Shown piece by piece: positions 11,061 to 21,935 of a DNA stretch of 64,000 nucleotides. The DNA lies in assembly GCF_040954835.1 (NCBI RefSeq), contig NC_090705.1, positions 11,540,001 to 11,604,000 of the forward strand, written 5' to 3'. The notes beneath the pieces were generated by a model. The model saw only the letters and a program-made list of their open reading frames with translations, did no database searches and was not told the origin of the DNA. The stretch's first letter is position 1. Each line of letters opens with the position of its first letter. The stretch comes from Lepisosteus oculatus. Lineage: Eukaryota; Chordata; Actinopteri; Semionotiformes; Lepisosteidae. The translations under genes were made by a program, and so were the position numbers.

Positions 11061-12374
11061 TAACTGTGACTTTCACCTTGATATAATAATTAAATGATAA
11101 TGTCTGTAAGTTAATTGGCTACTTTGATAGCATGTATTCCAGTGTTTTAGTATAGGTATTAACGCCTCATTTGCCTTAGAGTGGTTTTCGTGAAGGTGTC
11201 CGTTTTTCAATTTCATACTTAAGGTAAGCAATGTTGACCATGAGGTTGTATGAACCTACTTTAAAACTACAACTACATAAATATTTCCTAGGTAATCTTT
11301 CCTAGATTTGTATGTTGGTAACTTGTGATTTAGTCCTCAGAAGTTTGGGTAACTGTGGTCATAATATTGCATAGAGGGGAGAAGGGTGGGACCCAGTAAA
11401 AACAACAGGTATTATTGTTCATTGTATGTCACAACAACTTAAAATTAGCTTTTATCTCATTTGTTATCAAATAGATGACTGATGATGCCAAGTCAGAATA
11501 ATGATGATGGAAAAAGGCAATATCACATAACTGTGACAAGCATGCAGCACCCTTTTATGTAACCAGATTTATTTCAGAATTCCAAAATCAGATGCAGTGA
11601 GATGCAAAATAAACTTTAAATGATGTTAAAGTGCAAGTAGGGAGAAATACAATAGATCCTTTGCTTTCATGATTCTTTTGAAGAATAACGTTTAACTGAG
11701 AAAATCCATAACAGGTGAAGTCAATAAGTATGAAATTAGTAGGAGTCAGGCTCACGTGTGACCTTATTAGTGAATAAGGAAACATCCCAGGGGTAAAACA
11801 ATATGCTAACAATTAAATACGTATATTGGCAAATCCAGTCAAATAAACAATTAAGAAAAAATGGTAAAAAGCAGTCTGCCAAAGGCACTCTATCACAGGG
11901 CACGATAGACTTTTATAGCATGGAATCAACTGAAGTGAAACACATGCTGGGCAGAACCCTTAGAACATCTAATTACATTTTTTCTGAAAAAGTCAATCAC
12001 AATTCTTTGCTACAGAGTGTTTTTCCACTTTTCATGGGAGTGCAGAGATTACAGGCCTCACCACAAAGCACAGTTTTAGGCAATTCCTTACTACTGTATA
12101 AGCTTTTTACTGTATTTAAGGCGGGTCCTAAAACAATCCAGCCTACTGTTCTAGCCTCCTGTGACACCATCTGTTACCCTGAGTATCCCTACAAAGTAGT
12201 CCTGGATACATGAAAAAATATCAGAAATAATGTGGTGCTTAAAGTGCCAGTTTTTAAACAATGAGTAGACACCAAGCTTATTTTTCACTGCATTCAAGCT
12301 TCAGACACATACAGATACTGTACAAACATCAGAAAGTTTTCAAGGGAGAGGATACCATTCTGTCCATATGGCTT
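11061..12374. other. Intergenic sequence, nothing recognised
   Basis: AT-rich sequence without exon structure. An open frame of 136 codons at 11803-12213 shows no splice context and no family pattern. Confidence 0.4.
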
Positions 12375-12960
12375 ATTTGATTTTTAGTAACTAATTGATC
12401 TGAAGATCTCATCCAGGTGTTAATCTCTGAAGTGGTGGCATCAGCTTCAATAACAAGGATGGGTAGCTTGTTCCAGTCAACGTCTCCCAGACTCACTCAA
12501 TATTTTGTATCAAGAAGATTCTACAGTTCTGAGATTTCAGTGAACTTCCCCTCAGTTTCCGTTAATGTGCTCCGGTTCATGTTTCACCGTTAAATTTGAA
12601 GTCCATGTGGTTGACGTTGTCAATGCTTTTAAGGAATTTGAATATTTGTATTAGCTTGCCTGTTAATCTTTTTCTCTTCTCTAGCAAAAAAAAGTTCAAT
12701 TCCACTCTTTGTTTAGTGTAGGACACATCGATGAGCTTGGGAAGTTATCAGGTTGCTCTTCCTTGGAACGATTCCAAATCAGCCATCTCTTTTTTTTCCA
12801 ATTTTTGGGATCACACAATATTCTCAATAAGAGAATAAATCGTTTTCATAGCTCACCTACTTCATATTTAATTCAGTGTATGGTATTTTATACAGAATAC
12901 AGGAGGTTGTGCTTTTGCTGTCAGCTTGCATTACTCTATCTTTTATGTCATCTGCAAGGT
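12375..12960 (-). mobile_element. LINE fragment (decayed, end of reverse transcriptase ORF)
   Basis: Minus-strand translation around 12590-12660 gives LIQIFKFLKSIDNVN, matching LIQVFKILKGIYQVN in the copy at 35775-36310. This pattern is typical of the C-terminal end of fish LINE ORF2 proteins. Frameshifts interrupt the rest. Confidence 0.6.
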
Positions 12961-13715
12961 GTTTAACCACTGTTAAACCAATGAGCAGTGGCACAGTAAG
13001 TCAGAGATCATCCCTAAAGTATACTGTAAGCACACAGTAGCACAACTGGTCTCCTGGATGGGTTGCCAGTACAACAGAATTCAGAAAAGTCAATCAAGCA
13101 AAAACAGCTGTCATGACCATGTGATCAGGAGGTGGGAGGAAACTCGTAGTAACATATAAAAACCAATATGAGCACAGAAAGAACAAGATAAATCCAAATT
13201 GACAGATACTGGAATCTAACCTAGGGAAAACCAGCAAAACTATGACAAAATGCTTCCTGTCCTTCTACAAGCAATACAGTTTTCATTTTCCCCAGAAAAG
13301 ACCAGTCTGAAAGGCAATATTGTGCAGAGCATTTTATACATTAGTTGTTTTAATAAGGATAAATTAAAAAGAATTAAATCACCGTATTAACAACATGTCT
13401 GTGTCCCTTTTCAAACACTGAAAAACAGCATTTTATTTTTACATTTGATTGTAAAGCTTGATTTTGATGTGTTGAAAGAAAAACTCTTCACACGATAACT
13501 AAACTGACAAAAATTAGGTTACTTTTGTAAGAGGTGTTTGTGGATTGGTTGGATTAGTTGGTGGCACTATTCAATCTAGAGATTGGTTCTTGGTTTGAAT
13601 TCTGTACTCTTCTCAAAATAACCAAGCATTTTTGTCACCCATTTTGTTTTACAGCAATTGCTTCTCATCATCACCTTGTCCAATACCATAAATGCTTAAA
13701 ATGCTTAAACTTTTA
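12961..13715. other. Intergenic sequence, nothing recognised
   Basis: AT-rich spacer between a LINE fragment and a SINE, without coding or repeat signal that I can name. Confidence 0.4.
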
Positions 13716-14287
13716 GCAGGTATGTCACCCTGCAGCTCACAACTGACAACCCACTGAAGCTCAGTAGATTCAAGCCTGGTCAGTACCTGGATGGGAGACC
13801 TTCTGGGAAAAACTAAGGTTTCTGCTGGAAGAGGTGTTAGTGGAGCCAATAGAGGGCGCTCACCCTGCAGTCTGTGTAGGTCCTAATGCCAGATTATAGT
13901 GGGACAGGGACACTATACTGTAAAAAGGCACAGTCCTTTGAATGAGATATAAAATCGAGGTTCCGACTCGGTGTGGTCATTAAAAATCCCATGGTGTTTC
14001 TTGAAAACAGTAGGGGTGTAACTCTGGCGTCCTGGCCAAATTTCCCATTGGCCTTTACCAATCATGGCCTCCTAAATAATCCCCACCTATGGTCTGGTTT
14101 CATCACTCTATTCTCCTCCCCACTGATAGCTGGTGTGTGGTGAGTGTACTGGTGCACTATGACTGTCACATCATCCAGGTGGGGCTCCACATTGGTGGTG
14201 GTGGAGAGGAGTCCCCATTACCTGTAAAGCACTTTGAGTGGAGTGTCCAGAAAAGTTATATGTATGTGTAAGGAACTATTATTATCA
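13716..14287 (+). repeat. 5S rRNA-derived SINE, copy 4 (full length, plus strand)
   Basis: This is the clearest head-first copy. The 5S-like start is caccctgcagctcacaac, followed by cctggtcagtacctggatgg and gagacc, which is the intragenic control region of a 5S gene. The body follows, then the tail tgtaaagcactttgagtgga and an ATTATTA-type end. This orientation makes the 5S origin easiest to verify. Confidence 0.88.
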
Positions 14288-16330
14288 ACTGCTATCCTTA
14301 TTTAGTATTCAGCCATTGAAAATACAGTAAAATCCAACAATGAGAAAATGTAACTGAATAAAATCACATTTTGCAGATTTTTAAGAAAGGATCCAAAATA
14401 ATAGAATGTGCTGTGTTTTATGTTTAAAATGCAGCCACAGCAGCCACTGATCCAGAGCCAGTTTATAAATTGTTTCAAGATGATCATATTGTTTTAATAT
14501 AATAAGGTCATGAAGCTTTGTGCTCAATGGTTCTAAACACAGCACAATATATATATACTTGTATAACTGTATGCTGGGTTAAACATTACCCAGCATTTCT
14601 GAACACTTGTTGAGCTTAGGTTAACAAGAACATATAAACCACCAGTTTAAGAAAATGTCCCATCTTTTACTTCATATTTTGCATGTTATCAACTGTTCTG
14701 AAAAATGGTTTGCAATTCTTTTAGTTTCTAAGCTGTTTTTGTCCTGCCTCTAAGTATGATGCAAGGACTTCACTATAAGGAAGTTGTGAGACATCGACCT
14801 CCCAATCTCTAATGTATAGCTTTAAATAGTAACGTCCTTCTAAAGAAGTGCAGTCAGTAACTACTGTACTTCCAAACACAAATACTGAATGTTCCATGGC
14901 GCCACAGGATTTCCACTGGGTCATCAGGAAATTGTGGAATGTCAATAGAATTATCTTTTCATTTGAATTATGATATATTGAGTTAAATCTAAAATATTTA
15001 ACCTATGGATATACTATAAAATATATAGATTTGGGATTTTTCAACAACAGCTGCATTTTGTGTGTGATTATATGACTATACCTGTATATCCCTAACACTA
15101 TGGTGGAGACCCTTTGCATTGCACCAAATAGCGTTAATGACACAGCAGTAACTGTATCATATATCACATCGTAAGATCCTCATTATTAAACCTAACAACA
15201 GTGTGCAGGCTTCCTGGATTGTTTTTTAAATCACTGTGATTGGAAACAGAGCCTAACAATTTAGAGTTTTTGCTGAGATGAATACTAGGATGAACAAAAC
15301 AAAATGTGCAAAGCCATTTCTGCACATCACTCAATGTTCTTGTTGTGTTCATAGTGGTTGTTACAGTACCACTGTCAATACAGTAACCACTGTAAGCTAG
15401 GCCCCAGTTCTTAAGAATAATGTTGTGTTTAGTTTAGTGGGAAAACTTAAATACACCAGGTAGCAGCAAAATAAAACCCACTAGCCCTTATAGCCCATGA
15501 AATAATATTAAGAGCGATGATGTTGTTTGACTAAGAGATTTCCCAGTCTTGAGAGTAGTCTGGTTAAAATGTGTATTATTGCTATTAATCAGATATTACA
15601 GTAGGATAGATACTGTAACTTCAATGTAAAGTTTTGAAACTAAAAAAATGTGCCTTATACATCTACAGGGTGATGAACTGGAGCAATTAACATGGAGAAG
15701 AGATTCCTTTGAAGAATGCTTAAACACTTCATGCAGAGGGTTCATCCAAACCAAGCCGGTGTATTGCTCTTCTGTGCTTCTGCTTGTAATACTTTAATAC
15801 TGTTATCAGCGGGAACATGTTCCCCATGGGCAAACTTGTTCATATACCACATTTAATTTCACATTTTTCACAATGTAATTATTTAAACAACAGATTTACT
15901 AATTTAAATCAATCTATTAATAAACCTATCAATTACTGCTAGTATCAAATATCTAATGACAGCAAATCATTTGCTACCTCAATGTAGAATTGTTTTTTTT
16001 TCGATATTCAAAATACTATTATTTTGCTTAATTTTACACCACAAACAAAATGGTAAAAAGCTAGAAATGTACACATAGGAACAATTTGTATATAGCCAAA
16101 ACATAGGTACAGTACCTTATTTGAGGTACTTCTGTACTTTCTATTTAATGATTAGGTCTTTTTTGATAATTTATCCGTTTCAGTTTTCAGTGTATCTCTA
16201 CCTTCTAAGTACAGCTGTAATAAACACGTGGGCCTGCTAAATGCCATCTAACATTCGCAATCCATTCTTGGAATATGTAAAAACACAATATACATATCAC
16301 TGTTTTTGTACGGAGAAGCTTAAAGAACTG
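14288..16330. other. Intergenic sequence upstream of the TNFRSF6B-like gene, nothing recognised
   Basis: AT-rich, with no exon pattern and no repeat I can name. Confidence 0.4.
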
Positions 16331-16410
16331 CCACGCCCCCGACCAACAGGAACATAAAAACCGCTTCAGCGTTAATGAATTTCACTGAAAGGAAAAAAGC
16401 ACAATTGAAG
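16331..16410 (+). promoter_or_regulatory. TNFRSF6B: Putative core promoter and 5' leader of the TNFRSF6B-like gene
   Basis: A GC-box-like CCACGCCCCC lies at 16331-16340 and a TATA-like CATAAAAA at 16353-16360, about 50 bp before the ATG at 16411. The spacing allows transcription to start near 16385. This is inferred from motif spacing only. Confidence 0.45.
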
Positions 16411-16425
16411 ATGAGCAGGAAAGAG
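16411..16425 (+). CDS. TNFRSF6B: TNFRSF6B exon 1 (start codon, five residues)
   Basis: ATG AGC AGG AAA GAG followed by the donor gtgagt. It is phase 0 and joins in frame to the hydrophobic start of exon 2. The assignment rests on phase, donor quality, the upstream promoter-like motifs and the resulting signal peptide, so it needs transcript support. Confidence 0.7.
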
Positions 16426-19400
16426 GTGAGTTGATGTAAATGTTTGAGCTACCTCTCTGAATTGGAAAAGTTTGTTTTTAAATTGTGCTTTCGTTTTCAA
16501 GAAATTTAAAAGAGCTACTATAAGAAAAAAACTAGTTTACGTGACCATTGTTTAAACTACTATATAGATGGAAACAGTGCAAAAAGCTGTTGTGTATAAT
16601 TGTTAGAATCAGATTTCTGCAATATGTCCTTTACAGTAAATGTGTATATAGCCTCTCGCTTGCTCATTTTAAACATTGTAAACATTGTAGTGAAATATGA
16701 CTTTTGCTCAGTTTAGTTAACTTCTGTAGGGTGTTTGTGCAAATTAATTTTCGAATCCGTAAACCTTTGAAATATGCCGATAAAATGAGTTATACTTTGA
16801 TGATACTGTTTTGTTTGATAGTCCATTATAACGTTATAGTTATATACGTTATAAAACATGAAAACATTGTTAAAGGTGGAATTTACAAAAACGTTTTTAC
16901 CTTCACTGTGATACTCATCAAAGACACTGGCGTCTAAAAACGTAATTAGTGTTCTATATTTATATTTATAAATCTGGTTATATTTAAACTACATAATTAT
17001 TTGTAAGTTAGGGTGTGGAGTTTTACCTCCATAAATCAGCGACAGGATCAAAGCCACGACTGATTCTGAAAAGATAAATGTCTCTGACTTGCTAGGTAAA
17101 ATCTTTCTAGAAGCAGAGTATATCAGATGTATTGAATTTAAGATTTTGGTTTAAAAAAAACAAAGGGTTTCTTCTTTGCTAATCACTGTATCATAACAGT
17201 AAATCAAAAGCAGAAACATCTGCTCTCCAGTTGATGCACAATCCTGTTTCATGCCAAGAAGGTGGTGGTAGTGTAGTAACCTAACCACAAATACAAAGTG
17301 TAATGTCTACCCTACAGCAATACAGTAATTGACGTGGATAAATGAAAATACAAATGAGACAACATAAGTATTAAACGTGCATCTAAATATGACAGGTATT
17401 AAATATGTTATGATTAATAACAGACTTGTGGGACTTAACATTGCAAAAAGACATTCGGTAGAAGAGAGATGCCAGCATTGTCAATGTGATAAGGTTTACT
17501 TATCAGGAGATGGTTCTTTCCCAGGGAAAAGGGAAATGTCAAAAATCATTTTAAGTACTTGATGTAGTTTTGAACATGTACTGTACATAAACAGTATTGC
17601 TAGTAGATAAGCATCATTTTCAGTAATTTCTGAACAGTTCATGCACTTTATATTTACATTGGAAAAAGTGTTTGATGGGACAGTTAATGTAATATTTCCA
17701 GGACAAATTACACTGTATTGCCCTGGGTTACGCTGTATTTCTCCAGAAGATAAGCATGTTTATGTTTTTCTGCACAATACCAATGAGCAATTCTGTTTCT
17801 TTGCAGGTCCTAGCAATTGTGTTCTTTTTCACTGCAAATAATCCTGCAGTGCTGGAACATGGGAAATATCGCACCTACCAGCACAGAGATCCAGTCACTG
17901 GCAAAATGCTTCTCTGTAATCAATGTCCTCCAGGAACACACCTGCAAAACCATTGTACTACCAAGCACCAGACTGTCTGTGCACTTTGCCCAGCTCAGCA
18001 CTATACCCAGTACTGGAATTATCTTCCCATGTGCCTGTACTGCAACAATTTCTGCAGGGAGAACCAGTTCGTAAAGGAAGAGTGTTCTCCCACCTACAAC
18101 AGAGTTTGTGAATGCAAAAAAGGCTACTACTGGGATTCAGAGTTTTGCATAAAGCACACAGAGTGTCCTTCAGGATATGGGGTCAAAGCTAAAGGTTTCT
18201 ATGATTACTGTTTAACAGTTTCCGGATTGTTATTATATCTGACTGCATACAGCATTTCGAGGAATTGTCTTGGGTGTTCTTCAAATTAATAAATGACCTG
18301 CAAGAGCAGTCTGATATTTGAAAGACGTACAATTTGCTAATTACTGCATCTTCATTCTTTAGCAATATGCGAGTTCAATAATATCCTGGACTATGTGCAA
18401 TTCATTTTACTCTAGAAAACAAACAAATACATCTGACTTAATATGACTACAGTTTGTGAGTTCCAAAAATGGTAAACATAACCGACACCGACTTTCCATC
18501 TGTTTATTTCTCCTTTGTTACTCAAATACAGTCATTAAGTAAACTGTGCAGATTTTATTGAATCAAATTTATACCAGGAACATGAACGCTTTAACTATGT
18601 AGGTAATGCTAACTTCATTTATTCAATTTTTTTCCTAGGAACAGCAAACAAAGACACAGTATGTGAGAAGTGTCTTTCCGGGTACTTTTCCTCAAAAATA
18701 TCAAGTCATTTATCCTGCATGAAGCACACCAATTGCACAGCTCATGGCTTAAAACGGATTCTCAAGGGCACTTCATGGCATGACAACTTGTGCATTTCCT
18801 TCAGCGATTTCCAAGTCAAAGGTACATTGTTCCCTTCTATCTGAGGAAATGAATAGTGCGCAGTATTGCTGTGCTTTCCAGTAATATATTGTACTTTTTT
18901 GTAGACAATACTTTTTACTGGGCCATGTAATATATTGTACATTTATCATGGGCCATTTTCTCTGTGAGCAAATTCTTAAAACAGATTAAATAGATTTTTA
19001 ATTGTGCAGCTTTCCCATAGGGAATAATGAGGAACATCAAATAAAATAAAACGTACTTATCACCCAAATGAATTTGTTTACAAGAGCTTACTACATCAGA
19101 TTCCAGAACTGAGGAATTAATTTGATTTGGCTGTTCAATGGCTTTTTGGCTGTAGCATCTGCCCCAGTGCATTAACCGAGTAGTAATAGGAAACCAAATT
19201 AGAAAGATTTCAAAGAACCAAGGTTTTAAAGAGGAAAAAATCAGACATTATTTTTGGAAAATTAGTCTTGATTGGATAGTAAAAGTAAAGAGTGTTTGAT
19301 ATATTGCAAAATGCAGTGCAGTTGTGGGCTTTTTGTGTTTCTTTATTACATTTATTTTTCTTTTTTTTAACTTTTATTATTTAGTAGTCATTCTAGTTCT

Positions 19401-19984
19401 ACTGTAAGGTATGATACATGTTTAAAAATAAAATAATTGACAATTCTGTAGCCCTGATTAATATGGCCTGAAGATGGGTTCCTCCCAATCTGTACCAGCT
19501 GCAGCATTAGAGATTTCAAAGTGAAGCTGTTGGAGTGTTTGTTGATTTATAAGAAATCTTGGGAGGGCACAGTGTGAGTGGTCTGATTTGTTTTTGATTA
19601 TGCAGTATGTATATACAATTAAGTACAAATTATTTAACTAAAACATTACATGTTTATACATTTCTTGTTTCAGGTACTCTTAGTTTATACAGAGAAATCA
19701 TTCTAGAATTCTTTTCTCATCAAAAGATGAAGCTGAAGAAGGTGGTCAGATTTGGAAAGAAGTCTCTAAATGAACAACTGCTGACGCAGTTAAAAGGCAA
19801 TGGAAACCTCTCTGCTCAGAAACTTATGTGCATTTATGTCAAACAGTGGATGTCTCTTCAGAAACCAGGCACAAATGTGATTAAAAAATTGCTGGAAATG
19901 CTGAAGAAATCACAACTTCATAATGTTGCAAGTAGGTTTGGGAATAAATTTAAAGGTGTACTGGCAAAAAAAAAAGAGGAATGA
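16411..19984 (+). CDS. TNFRSF6B: Decoy receptor 3-type secreted TNF receptor (four exons: 16411-16425, 17807-18194, 18639-18821, 19674-19984)
   Basis: Splicing gives 298 codons; human DcR3 has 300. DcR3 is known as a soluble receptor that mops up FasL, LIGHT and TL1A. Residues 1-5 come from a tiny first exon; with the hydrophobic VLAIVFFFTA of exon 2 they form a signal peptide, which supports this start. Cysteine-rich domains follow from Cys42; the phrases CPPGTHLQ and HYTQYWNYLPMCLYCNNFC are much closer to DcR3 than to osteoprotegerin. The C-terminal region (about 197-298) ends with KLLEMLKKSQLHNVASRF, aligning with the leucine-rich end of DcR3 rather than with a death domain. There is no membrane segment and no second death-domain exon. 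It lies 9.2 kb downstream of the osteoprotegerin-type gene in the same direction, with the same phase-1 introns. Alternative: a lineage-specific osteoprotegerin-like copy. Confidence 0.85.
16426..17806 (+). other. TNFRSF6B: TNFRSF6B intron 1
   Basis: AT-rich intron ending in the acceptor ctttgcag at 17799-17806. No repeat or exon pattern was recognised inside. Confidence 0.6.
17807..18194 (+). CDS. TNFRSF6B: TNFRSF6B exon 2 (signal peptide core, CRD1-CRD3)
   Basis: 388-nt exon, phase 0 in and phase 1 out. It encodes the signal peptide core and the first three cysteine-rich domains, with the run VCECKKGYYW and CPSGYG near its end. The donor is AAAG|gtttct, a weak match to the splice consensus. 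The reading frame stays open for 31 more codons into the intron, to a stop at 18287-18289. Confidence 0.88.
18288..18293 (+). terminator. TNFRSF6B: Possible intronic polyadenylation signal
   Basis: AATAAA overlaps the stop codon of the exon-2 read-through frame in intron 2. It could end a short transcript if the weak exon-2 donor is skipped. A strong GT-rich element just downstream is not obvious. Confidence 0.35.
18639..18821 (+). CDS. TNFRSF6B: TNFRSF6B exon 3 (CRD4)
   Basis: 183-nt exon between tttcctag and AAAG|gtacat, phase 1 at both ends. It encodes GTANKDTVCEKCLSGYFSS and KHTNC, and is homologous to the exon at 1012-1227 of the upstream gene but shorter at its 3' end. Confidence 0.9.
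18822..19673 (+). other. TNFRSF6B: TNFRSF6B intron 3
   Basis: AT-rich intron ending in the acceptor cttgtttcag. I looked for an extra death-domain exon here and saw none. Confidence 0.6.
19674..19984 (+). CDS. TNFRSF6B: TNFRSF6B last exon (DcR3-type C-terminal region)
   Basis: The exon opens in phase 1 and ends at TGA 19982-19984. It encodes GTLSLYREIILEFF, corresponding to the start of the first death-domain exon of osteoprotegerin (DITLCEEAIF). It continues past the point where that exon splices on, ending in a lysine-rich tail (AKKKEE). The gene therefore stops one exon earlier than osteoprotegerin. Confidence 0.87.
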
Positions 19985-20280
19985 GGAATAATTGAATACA
20001 AGAAAAATCAGAAGAGAGAGGTGGATGAAAAGTTAATGATCAAGATGAACAACAAGGAATTTGCTGCTTATTGCACGGCACAGTTATTTCACAAATTGAA
20101 GTTGTTCCAAACATCGGTTATTGTTATATTTACCTGGTTCACTGGAAAACACCATGCTCCCTCCAATTTAATGTTCTGTTATTGGATTTTTCTGGCTTGC
20201 GATACTTGGGTTCATAGTGGCTTGAGCATGGACAAGGTTTTTAGATGGTTCTAATAAAAACTGCGAGAACCCTGTTTGGA
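19985..20280 (+). other. TNFRSF6B: Likely 3' UTR of TNFRSF6B with AATAAA at 20253
   Basis: Noncoding sequence after the stop, with a polyadenylation signal AATAAA at 20253-20258. A LINE fragment begins immediately beyond it, consistent with the transcript ending here. Confidence 0.5.
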
Positions 20281-21935
20281 TCAGGGCCACCTGGACCCAC
20301 CCCTTGAGCAAGGTCTGGGAATGGTGTTCAATACCTAGCACCTGGTGGCTGGGTCACCCACATAACCTGGTAGTCCCGATCCTAATTTAATCTGGAGCTG
20401 TTGTGTGGTCTCACCATCTGCAAGGTGAAGGATAGGGGTTGGTTGCGCTGCCAAGTGAGTAGTGGGGCTGCCTCCAGAGGGATTGGGTTCATTTTTTTGT
20501 GGCTGAGCTCACTGTGTTGATTAATCAGATCTTTAGTGATAGAGGTGGTTGAGATCCAGCCAGAAATGCTGAAGGTGCTGGACATAGTTAGGGAACCGTT
20601 GGTTAACATACCTCTTCAGTGTTGAGTGGAAGGTAGGGACAATCCCTTTGGATAGGCAGACTGGGGTGGTGGTTCCTATTACAGAGAAATCACACTCCTC
20701 TGCCTCCCAGGGAAAGCCTATGCCAGGGTTTTGGAAATGAGATGTTATCTAATAGTCGGGGCTCAGACACAGATGATATAATCTGTCCTGGCCGTTGAAC
20801 AATAGACTAACTCTTTGTCCTTGCATGGACCTTGAGGGAGCATGGGAGTTTGCTACACCTCTCTGCATTTGTTTTGTGAAAATGCAGAAAGCTAAAGACT
20901 GTGTACCCCAGAGTATCTTGTGGTAGGTGCTTTGGGAGTATGGGTTGCTGGTTTTGGTGCTGCATGCAATTCAGACCTTGTGTTTGCAGAAGGAAGGTTA
21001 TGTCCACATTATTGGCGTTAAATCGAGCCTGTTCATGGTTGGCATTGAACTCCACCAAAGGTGCGTCTGGTCTCAGGTCCTGCTTGTGATTTTCACGGAC
21101 AGGATAACAAGGCACAGCAGAGGTTTGGAGTGCATCCTGTTTGGGGACCAGAGGGTTGCATCTCTGGAGCACTTCACCAAATGTGATGGGGTCAGGATGA
21201 GGGTCAAGGCCCCAATGTACTTAAAATCCTTATGACCTCCGATGTAGAGGTCTCTAGAGAGTGGTCTCCAGAGACCTCTACATCGGAGGTCATTATTCTC
21301 TCCTGGAAAAGAGTGGCTCGCTGTTTCAAGTTCAGGAGGAAACCACTGCCACAAGTGAAGGATTTTAAGTACATTGGGGCCTTGTTCACGAGTGCGGGTA
21401 GTGAGGATTATGAGACTGACCAGCATTAATGCAGACCCTGTACGTAATGGTGGTGAAGAAGCAATAGCTACGTTTTTAGATTAAGTTCTCTTTTAAGATC
21501 TACATCCCTGTCCTCACCTATGGTCACATGCTCTGTGTAGTGACCTATAGAATGAAATTGTAGTTGCTAGCAGCAGAAATGAGGTTTCTCCGAAGGGCTG
21601 CTTGGTTTACTCTCTGTGACAGGGTGAGGAGCTTGGCAGTCCAGGAGGACCTTGGAGTATAATTGCTGCTCCTCTAAAATTGAGAGCAGCCAGTTGATGT
21701 GGTTTGGGCATCTGGCGAAGATATCTCCCACTAGTGGTGTACCAGGTACTGCCCATTAGGGCTAATCCAAGACATGCTGGAGGGATTATGTCTCTCAAAT
21801 GGCCCGAGGGTGTCTGGGAATCCCCCAAAAGGAGCTGAAGACATTGGCTGCGGAAAGAGAAGGTTGGTCTGCTCCGTCTTATCTGTTACCACTGCAGCCC
21901 TCTCCAGGAATAACTAGTTAGAAGACAGATGGGTG
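20275..21935 (+). mobile_element. Decayed LINE (reverse transcriptase ORF, C-terminal part)
   Basis: Plus-strand fragments in different frames match a fish non-LTR retrotransposon polyprotein. Around 21025-21180 they read MVGIELHQRC and LLVIFTDRITRHSRG; near 21350-21400 they read LPQVKDFKYIGALFTSAG. The phrase about the reverse transcriptase palm and the following HHLK-type region fits this class. Stops and frameshifts are frequent, and a fold-back at 21206-21383 interrupts it. It is a dead copy. Confidence 0.7.
21206..21383. repeat. Nested inverted repeat inside the LINE fragment
   Basis: The left arm 21206-21255 is complementary to 21270-21293 (24 bp, perfect, 14-nt loop) and then to 21358-21383 (26 bp). 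The right copy is split by 64 bp of LINE sequence. The right side keeps LINE coding sense (KDFKYIGA), so the left arm is an inverted, internally deleted duplicate of it. Confidence 0.85.

Noticed and set aside
11803..12213. 136-codon open frame between the two receptor genes
   Set aside because: No family resemblance, no flanking splice sites, and no continuation in neighbouring exons.
18822..19673. A hidden second death-domain exon in the DcR3-type gene
   Set aside because: No LPGxKV or LLxLW pattern in any frame, and the last exon already ends in a stop codon.
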